A stretch of 64,000 nucleotides of DNA from Ascaphus truei (GCA_036426205.1 WSYH01002436.1:22914-86913), one strand, 5' to 3'; numbered from the stretch's first letter, positions 29,655 to 41,580 are shown. The notes: generated by a model from the letters alone, not told the origin. Program-made: numbers and translations.

Positions 29655-30298
29655 TTATGAAGCAGCCAGTTGCTGAGCAGCTTGTATTTTAGTTCGGGTA
29701 CCCTCACTAACAGAAGTGGAGAATATTTGTTGCGTACCCGAACCCGAAGGGGCCTCACTGCGACTCACAGTCGGACTGGGGTCAACACGGGGTGTTATTG
29801 CTAATAAAACATCCTCATCCGAAAAGGGTTCCTGAGATAAACTAGTGTACAGGGAAGATATATAAGGAGGTGGAGGTGCGGAGGACACAATTTTATCGGG
29901 TGACATTTCACACCCGTAGGGGGCAATTTTAACCCATGCATTAGCAGATTCCCGCATATATTTCATATTCCACTTTGGGTTAGGACCAAACCACAACCAG
30001 TCAAGATCCCCTATACAAGTGCCTCTGAGCATCAACATATGAAAATCATCAAAGGCACCGTCTCTTGGAAACGGACTAGTGAACCCATTGCTTCAGTACA
30101 CCCAGACAAACTGTCCACAAACGGATCAACATAATAATCTCCGACAATCTGTACAACAAATTCTTTGGGGCTTTGACCTGGTTTCCGTCTACAAAAGGTG
30201 ACCTGTCCTACATTTTTATTTTTATTAGTCGTTTTGTTAGTTTTATACTTAATAACCTCTGGTTTACCTCTCAGATTTTTACTAGTGTTAGTACCCAT
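29655..30298 (-). pseudogene. Gag matrix region of retrovirus H
   Basis: Start ATG at 30298 gives MGTNTSK, with Gly at position 2 and Ser at 6 as in N-myristoylated matrix proteins. A Lys/Asn-rich stretch follows, then a frameshift near 30035 into a frame with WVKIAPYG and a proline motif APPPPYISSLY (PPPY late domain, which recruits NEDD4-type ligases for budding). Ends at 29655 before the capsid; the rest of gag is lost. Confidence 0.7.
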
Positions 30299-30394
30299 AA
30301 TTAGTTTAGATAAAAATGAAATGATTGCAATACAAAGGAAACTTATACAGAAGATCTAAAAGAAAAAACTTATCACTGTAATCTTAACACTTGT

Positions 30395-30472
30395 GCTCTA
30401 CAATACAATACAATACTTATACTCTATAATACAACACTTATACTCTATAATACAGCACTTATACTCTATAAT
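30395..30472. repeat. ~21-bp tandem repeat in leader of H
   Basis: Copies of ACTTATACTCTATAATACA, continuing after the solo LTR at 31053-31072. The solo LTR thus inserted within the array. Confidence 0.75.
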
Positions 30473-31047
30473 TGTCAGGATCGCCTAGACCTCCTGCTTA
30501 GCCATAGTTCTTCTTTGTCCACTGGGTGTGCTGCTGTCTTCTGTTTCCTCTGGGTTCCTCTGTCTGCCTGTCTGTCTTCTTGTTGCTCCTGTCTCTGTCC
30601 TTTATAGCTTCTGCTTCCTGGTTTGTTCAATTGCCTTTGCTTCAAGTCAGACTCCTTTGCACATGCCTGTCTTTGATTCCTGATCTGTTTATGTACCTGT
30701 ACCTGTATTATAGTCTGTTCACAGTAAAGGCCCTTGCTAGTAATCTGGCTTGTCCCTGTTTGTTCCTTGCTCCCCGGTCTCAGTCCCTGCTCCCCGGTCT
30801 CAGTCCCTGCTCCCCGTTCTCAGTCCCTGCTACCGGACCTGTCCTGCCCCGCCTGTCCTGTTCCAGTCTCCTCGTTGCCGACCTCTGCTTGTTACCTGAC
30901 TTCGCTACCTGCCGCCTGCCTCGGACCCCTGCTTGTTACCTGACTTCGCTACCTGCCACCTGCCTCGGACCCCTGCTTGTGACCCCTACTACGCTCGTGC
31001 TGTTCCAGCCACCGAGATCCTACCCGCCACAGGAGTCTCCCATGACA
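30473..31047 (+). repeat. Solo LTR (575 bp) in the leader of H
   Basis: TGTCAGGATCGCC...CTCCCATGACA with a perfect ataat duplication (30468-30472, 31048-31052). It contains short internal duplications (GTCTCAGTCCCTGCTCCCC, three times; CTTGTTACCTGACTTCGCTA, twice). The family is unidentified, likely Gypsy. The long open frame in it (30526-31110) is not a gene. Confidence 0.85.
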
Positions 31048-31129
31048 ATAATACAACACTTATACTCAATAATAAGTCTGCTGTGTCCGGGAGAGCATAA
31101 ACCAGTCTGATAAACAACAACAATTAGGG

Positions 31130-31255
31130 ACTTTATACCCGTAATTGGTATCAGGGACTTTATACCCCAATAATATCAGGGACTTTATACCCTTTAAAAC
31201 CTATCAGGGACATTATACCCCAATAATATCAGGGACTTTATAGCCTGATATCTAA
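31130..31255. repeat. ~30-bp tandem repeat next to the primer site of H
   Basis: Four to five copies of ATCAGGGACTTTATACCC with AATA-containing spacers. Lies in the leader, near where packaging signals are found in retroviruses. Confidence 0.7.
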
Positions 31256-31322
31256 CCAATAGGGATCCCTAGAGGGAAGGCAAGAAACAATAAATTATAG
31301 TATACTCACCAACCAAGTGGAG

Positions 31323-31341
31323 ATTCCACCGCTTGCCACCA
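31323..31341 (-). promoter_or_regulatory. Primer binding site of retrovirus H
   Basis: TGGTGGCAAGCGGTGGAAT, two bases after the LTR; resembles the tRNA-Leu type with changes. Confidence 0.6.
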
Positions 31342-31343
31342 AC

Positions 31344-31926
31344 TGAAAGCGTTACTTTTTCACTTTGGTAGGAATCACTTCACTCAACCTAGTGATTTGG
31401 ACAGCACTGGTTTAGCAGTCTCCAAAACACAGACAAATACGAGCTCGGGAATCTAGGAGTCAGACAACAGGGCTGATTCCACACTTCGAAGTTTATTCAG
31501 TTGTGCCCAGATTTTTATACAGAAAACCAAGGGCATGTTAATACATAACATATCATGTTTAACAATGTGAGAAATAATTAGTTTCTGTAGAGGTTATGTA
31601 TCTGTGTCTTTGGACAAAGCATTAGTAAATCATTACATCTATCTTGTGTTTGGCTTGCAGTTTCTACTTCTACATTACAAAGAGAAATACAGGGAATGTT
31701 TTATCAAGAGCATGCAACTGTCTTGTTTGGGACATTTTTACAGCTCTTGCTATTGTATGAAAGACAAAATGAGAACAACATAAGTAAATAAAGATTACAA
31801 CTAGCATAGTGAGTTAATTCTCTCAGTACTGGAACTGCTCATATAAGAAGGATAAAGCTAGCAGATTATATTAACCCTTTCAATCCCTGACACTTGTAGA
31901 GCTGACATATAATTTTAACCCCTTCA
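31344..31926 (-). repeat. 5' LTR of retrovirus H
   Basis: 583 bp, TGAAAGCGTTAC...AACCCCTTCA on the plus strand. In element orientation the AATAAACTTCG near 31490 (rc) is a polyadenylation signal and the TATATGAGC near 31850 a possible promoter element. Confidence 0.8.
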
Positions 31927-32199
31927 GACCGTCTGTCGTGAAACCGTACCCCACACATCTCTCCACTATCTGCGCCCGGTTCCAGGTACAAAACCTTCTG
32001 AGTGTGGACTCATAGTGCCACTGGAGTATGGGTCCAGAGACCAATGAATTATCTCGTGCTCTTTGGCAGTGTGTGTAAGTTGCCACTTGTCTGAGGAGCT
32101 CGCAAGCCACGAGGTCCTCACTATATTACAGAGCCCCGCAGGAAACAGCAATATAGGCTCAATCAATATCCCACCATGCTGCCACCAGTTTTAAACGCC
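31927..32199 (-). other. Leader and primer site of the element owning LTR I
   Basis: Contains a tRNA-Leu-like primer site TGGTGGCAGCATGGTGGGAT (32168-32187, element orientation, with a small insertion). The short open frames (31880-32166) do not resemble Gag. The rest of this element has been replaced by retrovirus H. Confidence 0.55.
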
Positions 32200-33391
32200 T
32201 GTCACGATGGACGCACTTATTAACAAATTTATATTTTATGGATCCCAATTGAGTAGAACAAGTTGAGCAAAATAAACTGAGATTTATTCCTTTGATAGGC
32301 AAACACACGACAACTGCAGAATACACTTAATAATTACACTTACTGGTATAGGAACAGGGGATAATGTCCAGAAAGGTGCAAAGCACCAGAAGAGTGTCTT
32401 TTAAAATGTAGACCTTTTGCAAGGGCATAAATTGCCAGCCCAATCCTTCTGTGAAGGTGCAAAGTCTTTTCTGGTCCGTTGGAGTTAATCAGATAACCCC
32501 CAGCAATCACAGTGTCCTAACGCAGAGCTTTGTCCTTGGTTTCGATTTAATAAGACTCCTTGCGTTCCAGGAATGTGCTGCTGCTCTTATCCGCTATTAG
32601 AAGCATGTTGGAAATCCGCACACATGGTATAATGAAAAACAAAAGACAACTGGGATAGCCTGGTGGCATGTATATAGGGTTTGAGAGCCTATCTCCAACA
32701 TTCCTACCCAATCCCCCTCGTGGGAAAGTTCTCATTCCCCAATCCCCTACTTGCCCACAGTTTGGAGACTGTGCACTCTGGGAATTTCCTGTTCACACAG
32801 AGCATGTGCGACAATGCCACCGTGGCTACTTAGCATAGGTGCACTCCCCTCTTTACCTGGCCTCTCTCAGGCGGGAAGGGAAACTCAGGGGGGTGAGCTA
32901 GCCCAGATGGGTCAACAGGATTTCCTATTTAGCATCCATCTGGACAATTCACACCCACCTGACTCTGGGACTTTTATATGCAACTTTCAGAGACTCACAG
33001 GCGTGGGCCCAGCATGTTACCTTTGAAGCTTGCATAGGAAAGTGACCCAGCTCATAGGTGTGAAAACATTTTGTTCTTGTGTGCATTTTAATGACAGAAA
33101 AAAAAACCTTCATCCTGCTGAACCCTGTTAAAACCTGCAGCAAAAATACACTTTATTGAAAATACATGTTCCCAATATCTCACAATTATATTTTTCATAT
33201 GTGTGTGCTTGGGGTGTACTCTACTGCAAGCACATACAATCCTGCAAAATGGGGACAACAAGGGACAGAGGGAAAAATAAGACATGTACAGTGCATGAAA
33301 AATTAACCCCTTAATCCCCAATACAAAATTGTGGTAACCAGCTGAGTACACTGCCTTTATTAATGCGCTGATTACGCCCATTTTTGCTACA
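32200..33391 (-). repeat. LTR I (F-like LTR)
   Basis: About 1192 bp, TGTCACGATGG...TTTTTGCTACA on the plus strand. Start, AATAAACTGAGATTTATT signal and end block (TGGTAACCAGCTGAG) resemble the LTRs of F, so it is a related Gmr1-type family. No open frame inside is credible. Confidence 0.65.
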
Positions 33392-34109
33392 GCAGTTGTC
33401 TCGGAACAAGAGCAAGTCATCTCAAGCACAACATTACCGTAAGTTAAAAGCATTTTCAGGGGTAAAGCCCACACCAGTTGGAGAAGAGACATTCGAAGCC
33501 TGGAAGGACAACACCTTGCAAGTACTGGAGGAATGGTCTTGTACCAAAGCTGTTAAAAGGCAGTAGATAATAGAGTGCCTAAAACCCCCTGCCTCGTTGA
33601 TAGTGAGAATGCACTGAGACCAGAATACATGTTACGGAACAGAGGTAAGTGGCCTTATTGACACGGATCTACGGTCTAGAAGAGGACGAGAGCAAACTAT
33701 GTCTAAATTCTACCGTCTTAGACAGAAAGAAGGGAAAGAACTGTTTATTCAACAGACACAGTTAGTTTTCTGGGATTTATGTTCCCACAATATAATTCCT
33801 GCTTATGAAGTGGATGAATATCACAGAAAATAGTTTTTAATGGGATCTATAGCCACCCATCATGTAGTCATCATGATCCGTACTCTTTGCTACAAGGAAG
33901 TCCTCCTACACTTGAAGATCTATTGGGCCTGGTGAAAGGGCATGAAGCATATACACAGTTGCACACACCCAAGAAGCATAAAGACTCCCACAAGGGAGAG
34001 ACCAAAGGGGTGTCGGCCCAGAAGCCTAATAAGATGGAAAGTGCAGAGGATAACCCTCTTCCAGTGGCGTCTGTCTCCATCTCCAGGGTGCCCCAGAAAC
34101 CAGTGACCA
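33392..34109 (+). pseudogene. Gag relic J (B-type Gypsy Gag)
   Basis: Plus-strand fragment matching residues ~205-385 of Gag B: KLKAFSGVKPTPVGEETFEAWKDNTLQVLEEW, then WFLM-type segments SKFYRLRQKEGKELFIQQTQLV, EYHRK.FLMGSIATHHVV and EDLLGLVKGHEAYTQLHTPKK. Several stops and frameshifts; the open pieces are 33384-33566 and 33887-34109. Stops where the 3' LTR of F begins. Shows that a B-type element in the opposite orientation was the target of F. Confidence 0.8.
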
Positions 34110-35434
34110 TGTCACGGCAGACCAGAGCTTTTAACACCAAAATACCCGGATTCTTTGATTGAGCAAAGCAAGAGATAAATTAAATTGTGATTTATTTACA
34201 GACTGAAAATACACAGCTGAGTTTACAAAAAACATTTGAAATACACTTACTGGAACGGGCAAAACGAAACCTTCTATTCCCGGATTGAAATCTTTAGAAA
34301 TATAGTCTCTAGGTACAATTTCCCAGGAGCGGGAGTTGTGTGCAAACAGAGTCGAAAACAGTCTTTGGATAGTGGCGCCTCTCGCAACCACTGTTTCTCC
34401 TCCACAGCTGCTTACTTCATTCTACCACCATAGAATTGGTTCTGGATTCCTTAGTTCTTACGAACTCTTGACTTGGTTATGATGTTGCAAAGTTTAAAAT
34501 CCAGCTTAGATGAATCTGACTCCGATCATCTGCAGGGATTCTTATGCGGTAAGAATCCCTATCTGTAACCTCTGCAGCCAATCTCGTTTGTCTATCCTAG
34601 AGTTGTCCATACTTGGCAAACCTGGCAGAGGGGCTTCTTAGTTTGCTAAAGGCATGTGCAAACCTCACACCTTTGCTGCTTAGCATGCCAGAACAAGCCT
34701 CTTTATCTGGCGACATTTTGTCTGAGCTGGCTGGACATATGGTTCAGTTGCCCGGACATTTACTAACATGGGTTACTTGGATTACCCCTCCCCATTTCAT
34801 ACTTTAGTTGGCTAACTCTTTCCAACTATGGACTTTTGCAGATACTGTGGAACCAAACCCGTGGGGTGTCTTAGAAGTCCGAGTGACATATGCATTGCTC
34901 CACTCACTGGAGTTTCCTGCTATACATTTCTAATGCACCTCAATTACAACTTGAGTGTTTCCCTCTGTTCCGGCCGTCTGAATGAAAATCCCCTTACACC
35001 TATAATGTTGAAACAATTAAAATAGGGGGACTTTCATTCATCAATTTCTATACAACTTTATAAAAATTGCGTTATAAGCATTTTCATGATTTTACCCCAC
35101 TAGCGCTCACAGCAAATCTCAGCGTGCTAGGACCTTCCTAGCAGAAGTTAGCGAACAGCGGTGCGCTATGCTGTGGGCTGCTGGGTTTAGAACCATTTTT
35201 CCTTTGCGCGGTTACAGGAAAACACTGCTATTGAACTACATTTTACAGTAGAAATAACATTATTCTCGCCACCTTATACCTGGTGGGAGACACACAGACA
35301 TTTTTTATCAAAAGCAGTGTTGTGGACATTACTGGGTTGCCGAGCTGACGGTCTAAAATCCCCAATAAGGCTTAGGGACACCCAGCTGGGCATAATACCT
35401 TTTTTACTGGCCTGGGTACCCATTCATCATCACA
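34110..35434 (-). repeat. 3' LTR of element F
   Basis: 1325 bp, TGTCACGGCAGACC...TTCATCATCACA on the plus strand. The first ~120 bases are almost identical to 46253-46377, which identifies the pair. Purine tract GAGGTGGGGAGG lies directly inside (35435-35446, element orientation). Confidence 0.85.
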
Positions 35435-35639
35435 CCTCCCCACCTCAAAGCGTAGGGGCTTTTACAACCACCCCGTCCGGTGGTTTAACGGGCCGGACAA
35501 CTCGAGGTTAAATGTTCAACATGACGGTCCTTGCGGGATAGTTCGTCCGCAGTGCCATGCTCGCTGCCTTTCTTGTGCTAGATGGTGAAGTCAAATTCTT
35601 GCAGCGCAAAACCAGCGCAGCAGCTTGGAATTTTCCCCG

Positions 35640-36090
35640 GACACCTGTTGTAACCAACTCAGGGAGTTATGGTCGGTGATTAGATGAATGAACGACCGTA
35701 TAGATAGGGCTGCAACTTGCGGAGTGCCCATACAATCACCAGGCACTCTTTTTCAATAGTGGCATAAGCCACTTCCCTGGGCAGCAGTTTGCGGCTAAGG
35801 TACACCACAGGATGCTCTCCTCCCTCCTCCCCCACTTGGCTGAGCACAGCATCGATACCAAAGTCAGAGGCAAAGGACTGCACCAAAAACTTTTCAGAGT
35901 AATCTGGTGCAGCTAGAAAACGGGGACTGGCCAGTGCGGTCTTTAATGCCTGGAAAGCAACTTCACAGACGGGAGACCAGACAACCAGTAGTGAGAGTTG
36001 CTTCTGTGTAAAGTCAGTCAGGAGTTTAGCCACAGCACTATACTGGGGAACAAACTTTCTGTAATAGCCAGCGGTGCCTAGGAAAGCCAT
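35640..36090 (-). pseudogene. RNase H region of element F
   Basis: Thumb/connection AFLGTAGYYRKFVPQYSAVAKLLTDF, then the RNase H start FLVQSFASDFGIDAVLSQ. The first catalytic Asp, expected in the form (T/V)DAS, appears as SFASD; the downstream block VVYLSRKLLPREVAYATIEKECL is well kept. Open 35680-36090. Confidence 0.8.
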
Positions 36091-36093
36091 AAC

Positions 36094-36868
36094 CTACGTC
36101 TTAGTTTTGGGGACGGGCCATTGCACTGTTGTCTCCACCTTAGTTGGTTCAGGCATCAGCAGCCCTCCACCCACCATGTGCACAAGGTAGAACACCTCCG
36201 CTATTCCTACTAAGCACTTCGTGGGTTTCAAAGTAAGTCCTGCTTCCCTAATTCTGGCTAGCACCGCTGCTACATGTACTAGATGTGATTCCCATGAATT
36301 ACTAAATACAGCAATATCATCCAGGTGTGCCCTTGCGTAACTCTGCAACCCTTCTAACAACCTATTGACCAGGCGTTGGAAGGTAGCCGGGGCATTCTTC
36401 ATCCAAAATGGCATCACTAAGAACTTAAAGAGGCCACATGGAGTGATGAAAGCTGACTTCACCCTAGCCTCCTGGGTCAGGGGGATCTGCCAGTAGCCTT
36501 TACTCAAATCCATGGTCGTCAGATAGTTTGCCCCCATGAGTTAATCTAGTAACTCATCCATGTGGGGCATGGGTTAAGCATCTGAAACCATCCCTTCATT
36601 GAGCTGCCGGTAGTACACAGAAGCGCGTGGTCCCATCCTTCTTAGGTGCGAAGACTACTGGACAAGCCAAAGGGCTCTGAGATGGTACAATTACCCTAGA
36701 GCCAGCATCTCTTCTACCTCCCTCTCTATACTGCCCTTCACCTCTGAAGATATCCGGTAGGCATGCTTATGCAGAGGACGCAGATTACCTGTGAGCACAG
36801 GATGATGTGTATTATGCGTCCTGCCCGGCTTGTCCGAGAAAAGAACCCTATACTGCTCTAACATAGCC
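36094..36868 (-). pseudogene. Reverse transcriptase of element F
   Basis: Entry part 36540-36860 in broken frames (PVVFAPKKDGTTRFCVYYRQLNE), core 36094-36537: LTTMDLSKGYWQIPLT, TPCGLFKF, FQRLVNRLL. The catalytic motif, Y-L-D-D in relatives, reads HLDD here (one base, TAC to CAC), which would impair polymerisation. It follows integrase sequence without an intervening repeat, which fixes the unusual domain order. Confidence 0.82.
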
Positions 36869-37529
36869 CTAGCCTCTGCTCTCTGCTCTCTGCTGTCTAC
36901 TCAACTGGGACCCTATCTCTACCTGCTCCACTGTACCCCCCTGCCTAGCCTCCACTAGGAGGTCCGGCAAAGTATTGCTTGCCGGGTCCCTCAACGGCGG
37001 GCTACAGATAGCCAGCACTGATGCCTCACTCGGTGCAATGTACTCGTTGAGCATGTTAATATGATATGTCCTAGTTCTTCCTGTCTCTCCATCTAACTGT
37101 ACAACATAGTTGCACTCACTCATCTTTCTGAGAACTGTGTACGGTCCAGACCAGACAGCCATTAATTTTTGTTCTCCTGAATGGGCTTTAGAACAAGTAC
37201 TTGCTGTCCTGGGATGAATGATCTACTACGGGCATTCTGATCATACCAAGTTTTCTGCATGGTTTGAGCATCCCTGAGGATGTTCTGTGCCAACCCCATG
37301 AGCACCTGTAACCAATCTCTGAGATTTACCACGTACTGAAGCACAGAGGTATCGGTATTGGTAATCTCCCCTTCCCACCCCTCACGGAATAGGTCGAGAG
37401 GTCCCCGTACCCTGCGCCGATATAGCAGCACAAAGGGAGAAAAGCCTGTAGATTCTTGCGGTACCTCTCTATGCAAACAGCAAGTGCTTCCACTTTGCCT
37501 CTATAAACACACGAAGCATCTGCTTCAGG
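36869..37529 (-). pseudogene. Integrase C-terminal part of element F
   Basis: From the left end of element E: LKQMLRVFIEAKWKHLL, frameshift, then PQESTGFSPFVLLYRRRVRGPLDL (37162-37476), WYDQNARSRSFIPGQQVLVLKP, a stop, and VWSGPYTVLRKMSECNYVVQLDG (36869-37162), the GPY/F module. Continues directly into the reverse transcriptase. Confidence 0.85.
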
Positions 37530-37534
37530 GTACC

Positions 37535-38096
37535 TGTAACAGGGGAATTTATCCCTGTTCAGAATATGCTGCTAATCCAGCAGTGTGTTGGTTAATTGGA
37601 TCCAGCAGTTAACCAACTTCACCTGGCTGATTAGAGGTTTGTTAGAAAAGCCTGCCTTTGAGACAGGAAGGGAGATTCTTCCTGAGCTCACACCTGAGCT
37701 GAACCAGGAAACAGACAGAGCAGAGGTTCCTGAGTCTCACAGGTGAGACTGATCGAGGGAACACAGATTCTGGAGCTGACAAATAAGACTTCTAAACCTG
37801 GATGCTGATATATCCGGAGAAAAGGCAGCAACCCAGCAAACAGATAAGACTTTATTTTCCAATGACTGTTGTCTATATATATCTATATGACTTGGGCTGA
37901 TGAATAGCTTGGGTAGCCACCCAGTTAAAAAGGGCTGCAATATAAGGATACATATATGCCAAAGTGGAGCAGGTTTTGTTTGGCTCACTATTTCTCATAT
38001 GTTTGCTGTATTTAAAGCGACAGGCACAATAAAGCCTTATTTTAATTTCACCTTAAAACAGTCTCCATTGCGTACCTCTGCACATGTCCTCTTACA
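37535..38096 (+). repeat. 5' LTR of element E
   Basis: 562 bp, TGTAACAGGGGAATT...GTCCTCTTACA. Polyadenylation signal CAATAAAGCC near 38028. The first 30 bases contain AACAGGG...CCCTGTT, able to form a terminal hairpin. MITE-free site catatatg at 37951-37958. Confidence 0.92.
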
Positions 38097-38098
38097 TA

Positions 38099-38116
38099 TG
38101 GTGTCAGAAGTGGGAT
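38099..38116 (+). promoter_or_regulatory. Primer binding site of element E
   Basis: TGGTGTCAGAAGTGGGAT, two bases after the LTR; the same tRNA-Leu(CAA)-type site as in A. Confidence 0.88.
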
Positions 38117-38644
38117 GAGAGGTGGCCCTTAAAGTTAAAAGGGGCCCCGGAGACTGCCTGTGAATTTTTTTTGTGCTTTTTACCTTCATGCAGTCTTGCA
38201 AACAGCCTGAGCAACAAAAAACAAAGATTCACCTGCAACAGAGACCACAGATGGACTCTTAACCCCGATCCCAAGAAGAGAGAGAGACTGTGCTGAAGCA
38301 GGTAAACCTTACTTGCCTATCACAATGATGTGTAATATGGTTGTTGATAAAGGGGCTTTGCCTTCCAGCCATAGCCAGGGTTCAAGAAGTGAATTAGCGC
38401 TCCAGAGGAGCTAGGCTTTGTTTATTGTTTTCTTTAAAAAAAAAAATTGCGCTGAAGCAGTGAATACAGACGGTGATCCACGAGTGGTACTGATTCTGGA
38501 AGTAAAGACTGCCACACCACATATGACTACCTGCTGTGAATGGAGTATATGCAGAAAAGTGTGAAAGTTGATGCAAGACTGTGCTGAAGCAGGGGAACTT
38601 TTACAGACGGTGACCGATGCAAGGTACTGATTCTTGAATTTAAA

Positions 38645-38878
38645 ATGGCCGCCCAGCTAAAATCAAATACAGACTCTGCAAAAATGTGGAAGAAAATGTG
38701 TTCCTGGTGTAAAGAACCCCAGCACACAGAGCAGTGTCCCTTCAGGCCTTATTCAGACGATGAGAGTAAATGCATGCATAGTACTGCTAATATTGTAAAA
38801 CTTACCAAAGGGAAGAAAAAGTCTACAGAGATGCCTGTGAGAGCTGCGACCTCTAAAGCAAAATATGCCCACCTGTAG
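38645..38878 (+). pseudogene. Element E protein, zinc-knuckle N-terminus
   Basis: 77 codons beginning MAAQLKSNTDSAKMWKK. CSWCKEPQHTEQC (residues ~19-31) is CX2CX4HX3C, as in A. Acidic PYSDDES, then basic KGKKKS. The start agrees with the second ATG of A (MATQLKSN), so that is the probable true start of the family protein. A frameshift ends it. Confidence 0.75.
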
Positions 38879-38962
38879 GTCTTCCACAATTTGGGGTTCT
38901 AGCAAAAACAATGGCAACAGCTGCAATAGCGCCTCCTGAGGTCAAGAAGAAAAATACACCTG

Positions 38963-39664
38963 GTGGCCCCAAAATGGATGACAAGATGCGACGTTCCTGT
39001 AATGAACTCTACCCCACGGAAGAGTGGCCCTTTCCGGTCCAATAAGGAGGAAGACATCTCTTACAGGGAACCCAAACCGAATCACACCCACAGAACACCC
39101 CAAGAATGGTGGGGGTGCCTGAACTCGGTACGAACCGAAAAGACCGCTCTCTATGATGACGAATGTGATCGTCAGGAGGAAAAGCGGGAACAGCAGATTG
39201 CTGAATATTTACGCCACCTAACGCAACTGCAAGGAAAACATGGCAGATACCGTGAAGCTGCTGAAATTTCAAATAAAGACGCAGACCCCAGTATTTCTAA
39301 CGGGACGGAGTCGTCAAAAACAAAAAGGCTGAAAAAGAAAAAGAAAAAAGGGTCTTCACTTACCGTGGAAGGAACAGACACATCTGCAGATCCCGCGGAG
39401 GAAATGGGGGTCCGAGATGCCCTGCAGCCTAGAGAAAATGGACAATTCGTCCCGCGGATGACCGAATATCCAGAGAGCCCAAGGCAGAAGTTGTGTACCC
39501 CAAAGAAGTGTCTGTCCGGTGCTAATAGTGAGAAACCCTCAACCAACCATACCAGGGAAGCTGAGCTGGAACCAATGACTGTCGATCCCTTGACCAGCCC
39601 TGAAGATGCCCTGAAAATTGCCAGGCGTGACTGTGATCTGCTCCGGGAACAATTGAAACTGTAG
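38963..39664 (+). pseudogene. Element E protein, linker and start of coiled coil
   Basis: 233 codons. Contains EEDISYREPKPNHTH, a segment RQEEKREQQIAEYLRHLTQLQGKH, a poly-Lys stretch, the block LQPRENGQ, CLSGANSEKPSTNHTREAE, and LREQLKL before a stop. The same domain order as A and C. The RQEEKREQQ segment (damaged in A) shows the linker was itself partly helical. Confidence 0.78.
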
Positions 39665-41499
39665 ATTGAAGATAATGCTGAGCTATAGAAGACTGTTCTT
39701 GCAATGTACTCTGAATCTGGGACCGACTTGGAGGATCTAAGGACAGATCTAGATACAGCAAACGCTACAATTACCGCCATGGATGGAAAACAGAGCAAAT
39801 CTGATAGACTGATTGCTAATCTGAAGCAGAAATATGAGGAGGCACTGAAAGAGATTACAATCTTTCAGCAAGAGGTTCGCAAGTGCCATAGAGAGGGGGA
39901 AGTCTCTCAGAATTAGGTTCACACTCTCCGCATGGAACTGAATGCCTCACACCAGGAGGTCAACAGTGTCCGGACCGAGGTGGACATATCCCAGAAAGAG
40001 GTTCATACTCTCCGCACAGCACTGGATGCCTCACACCACGAGATCGGCAGTTGCCGCACAAAACTGGAAGTCTCCAAAAAGGAACTTCACAGTCTCGCTG
40101 AGGAGTTGGACAATTTAAAAAAAAACTATTGTCAATCTTAATATAGATCTGAAAGTCTCTCAGAAGGAGCTTCAGACCCTCAGCCTAGAGATGGAAGTCT
40201 CACGCCAGGAGGCAGTCAGTCTCCAAGCAGAGGTGCAAAAATGGAAGACAGACTACAAGGAGGCCCTGAATATTACAGAGACTGGAAAAAGAGATAATTT
40301 AAGACTAGAAAAAGAAAATTCTGAGTTGACAGACTAAGTCAATAGAAAGAATGAAAAGCTCCACGAGCTGGAAAACATAAAAAAACTACTGGAAGGTGAA
40401 AAAGTTGAAGCAAAGCACCGACTGCAGAACCAACTACAAGGTCTGCGTACACACCTCCAGAATGCTGAGGAGAAGCAGCGAACTCTACAGGAAGAAAATC
40501 TGCAGGCTGCTAAAGAGGTACAAGTGCTGCATGAACGTCTGAATACCCAGTGTGTCCCCACAGAGCAATATGAGGAGCTAAGGGCCACGCTTCATGTCAC
40601 CAGAGCATCATTGGAGGCGGTGCTTTGATACCAGGTGACTCTGTATGAGAGGGAGCTGGAGAAGGCCCAAAAACTGGAGCAAGAGCTGGACAGACAGAGA
40701 GTCTGTTCCATCCCCTTGAGTCAGTACACCAAGGAGAAAACAGATGCAGCGGCAACCTTGACGACAAAAATTACAGATATCCAGAATATAAAAGAGACAC
40801 TCATACAAACTCGGAGAAAGCAAAGTGCGCAGATAATTCCCTGAGTAGAGACTTGCAAGACGCACTAAAAAATAGGGATCTCTCGCGGATGAGATTACAG
40901 TACTACAAGGACAAGTATTGACCCTGACCAAGCGTCAGTATCCCACAGCCACAAAAAAACAAAGGAAAAAGGGTACAGTGAGAGCTGGGAACACCACTCA
41001 CCTAAAAAACAATGTTGCAAAGTCTAAACCACCTAAGCAAGCACTAGCTAAACCTTCAGTGGCCCAACAGGCAACACAAAAAGGTATACGTGTCGAATCA
41101 AAACCAGAAAAATCCTTAGCTGGTGAAGCTGAGAAGGTAGGACGTTCTCTGGAAAGGGAGGTGGAAATGAAACTCAATCCCAAAGAAACTGAACTGGCAA
41201 CTCCATTGAGTGGAGGAAGTGCAGCAAGACAGCTTCAAGGGCGGAAAACTCAAAGGGCTAGTCCTAACTGCTCTACAACTGTCGCCATACAGTTTATCTA
41301 CAAAAAGAGGAGCGCCCAATGCAAGGGAAATTTCATGACCACGCACTCAGAAAGAAGACGATGCTTGGGAAAAGTCCTCCTCGAGCGTCTGAGGAGTGCT
41401 GAGCTCCAGCACCTTCGGGAGGAGACACAAATAAACTGGAGAAAGGGCTCCAATCCCAGAGAAACTGAGGGTTCCCTTCCTTCATCCACTCTCCTTTAA
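39665..41499 (+). pseudogene. Element E protein, coiled-coil and C-terminal tail
   Basis: Open pieces at 39704-39916, 39932-40141, 40635-40844 and 40918-41499 are separated by stops and small indels; intervening stretches translate to the same protein in other frames. Heptad repeats VHTLRxELNASHQEVNSV, VHTLRTALDASHHEI and SKKELHSLAEELD. The C-terminal 194-codon piece is Lys/Gln-rich and ends LPSSTLL at a stop ~65 bases before the purine tract, unlike A, which reads into the LTR. Confidence 0.75.
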
Positions 41500-41566
41500 A
41501 TCACAGAAAGATCTCGAATGAGAGTGGAAGGATGGGCTTTGGCCGTGGCAAGCCAGAGCTTCCCAC

Positions 41567-41580
41567 AACCAGGGGAGGTA
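41567..41580 (+). promoter_or_regulatory. Polypurine tract of element E
   Basis: Contains AGGGGAGGTA directly before the LTR; the same sequence as in A (rc, 896-905). Confidence 0.8.

Larger units (their letters stand above)
28416..31926 (-). mobile_element. Endogenous retrovirus H, internally deleted
   Basis: Minus strand. 5' LTR 31344-31926 (583 bp, TGAAAGCG...CCCCTTCA), truncated 3' LTR 28416-28749 matching it with a few per cent differences. Gag matrix part with myristoylation signal and PPPPY (29655-30298), then a large deletion, integrase C-terminus (29101-29376) and env-region remnant. Leader has tandem repeats and a solo LTR (30473-31047). Integrase tail and late motif suggest a gamma/epsilon-like (class I) virus. 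Heavily defective. Confidence 0.8.

Noticed and set aside
30526..31110. 194-codon frame in the solo LTR
   Set aside because: Low-complexity Leu/Pro/Cys product from LTR repeats; no matching frame in other elements.
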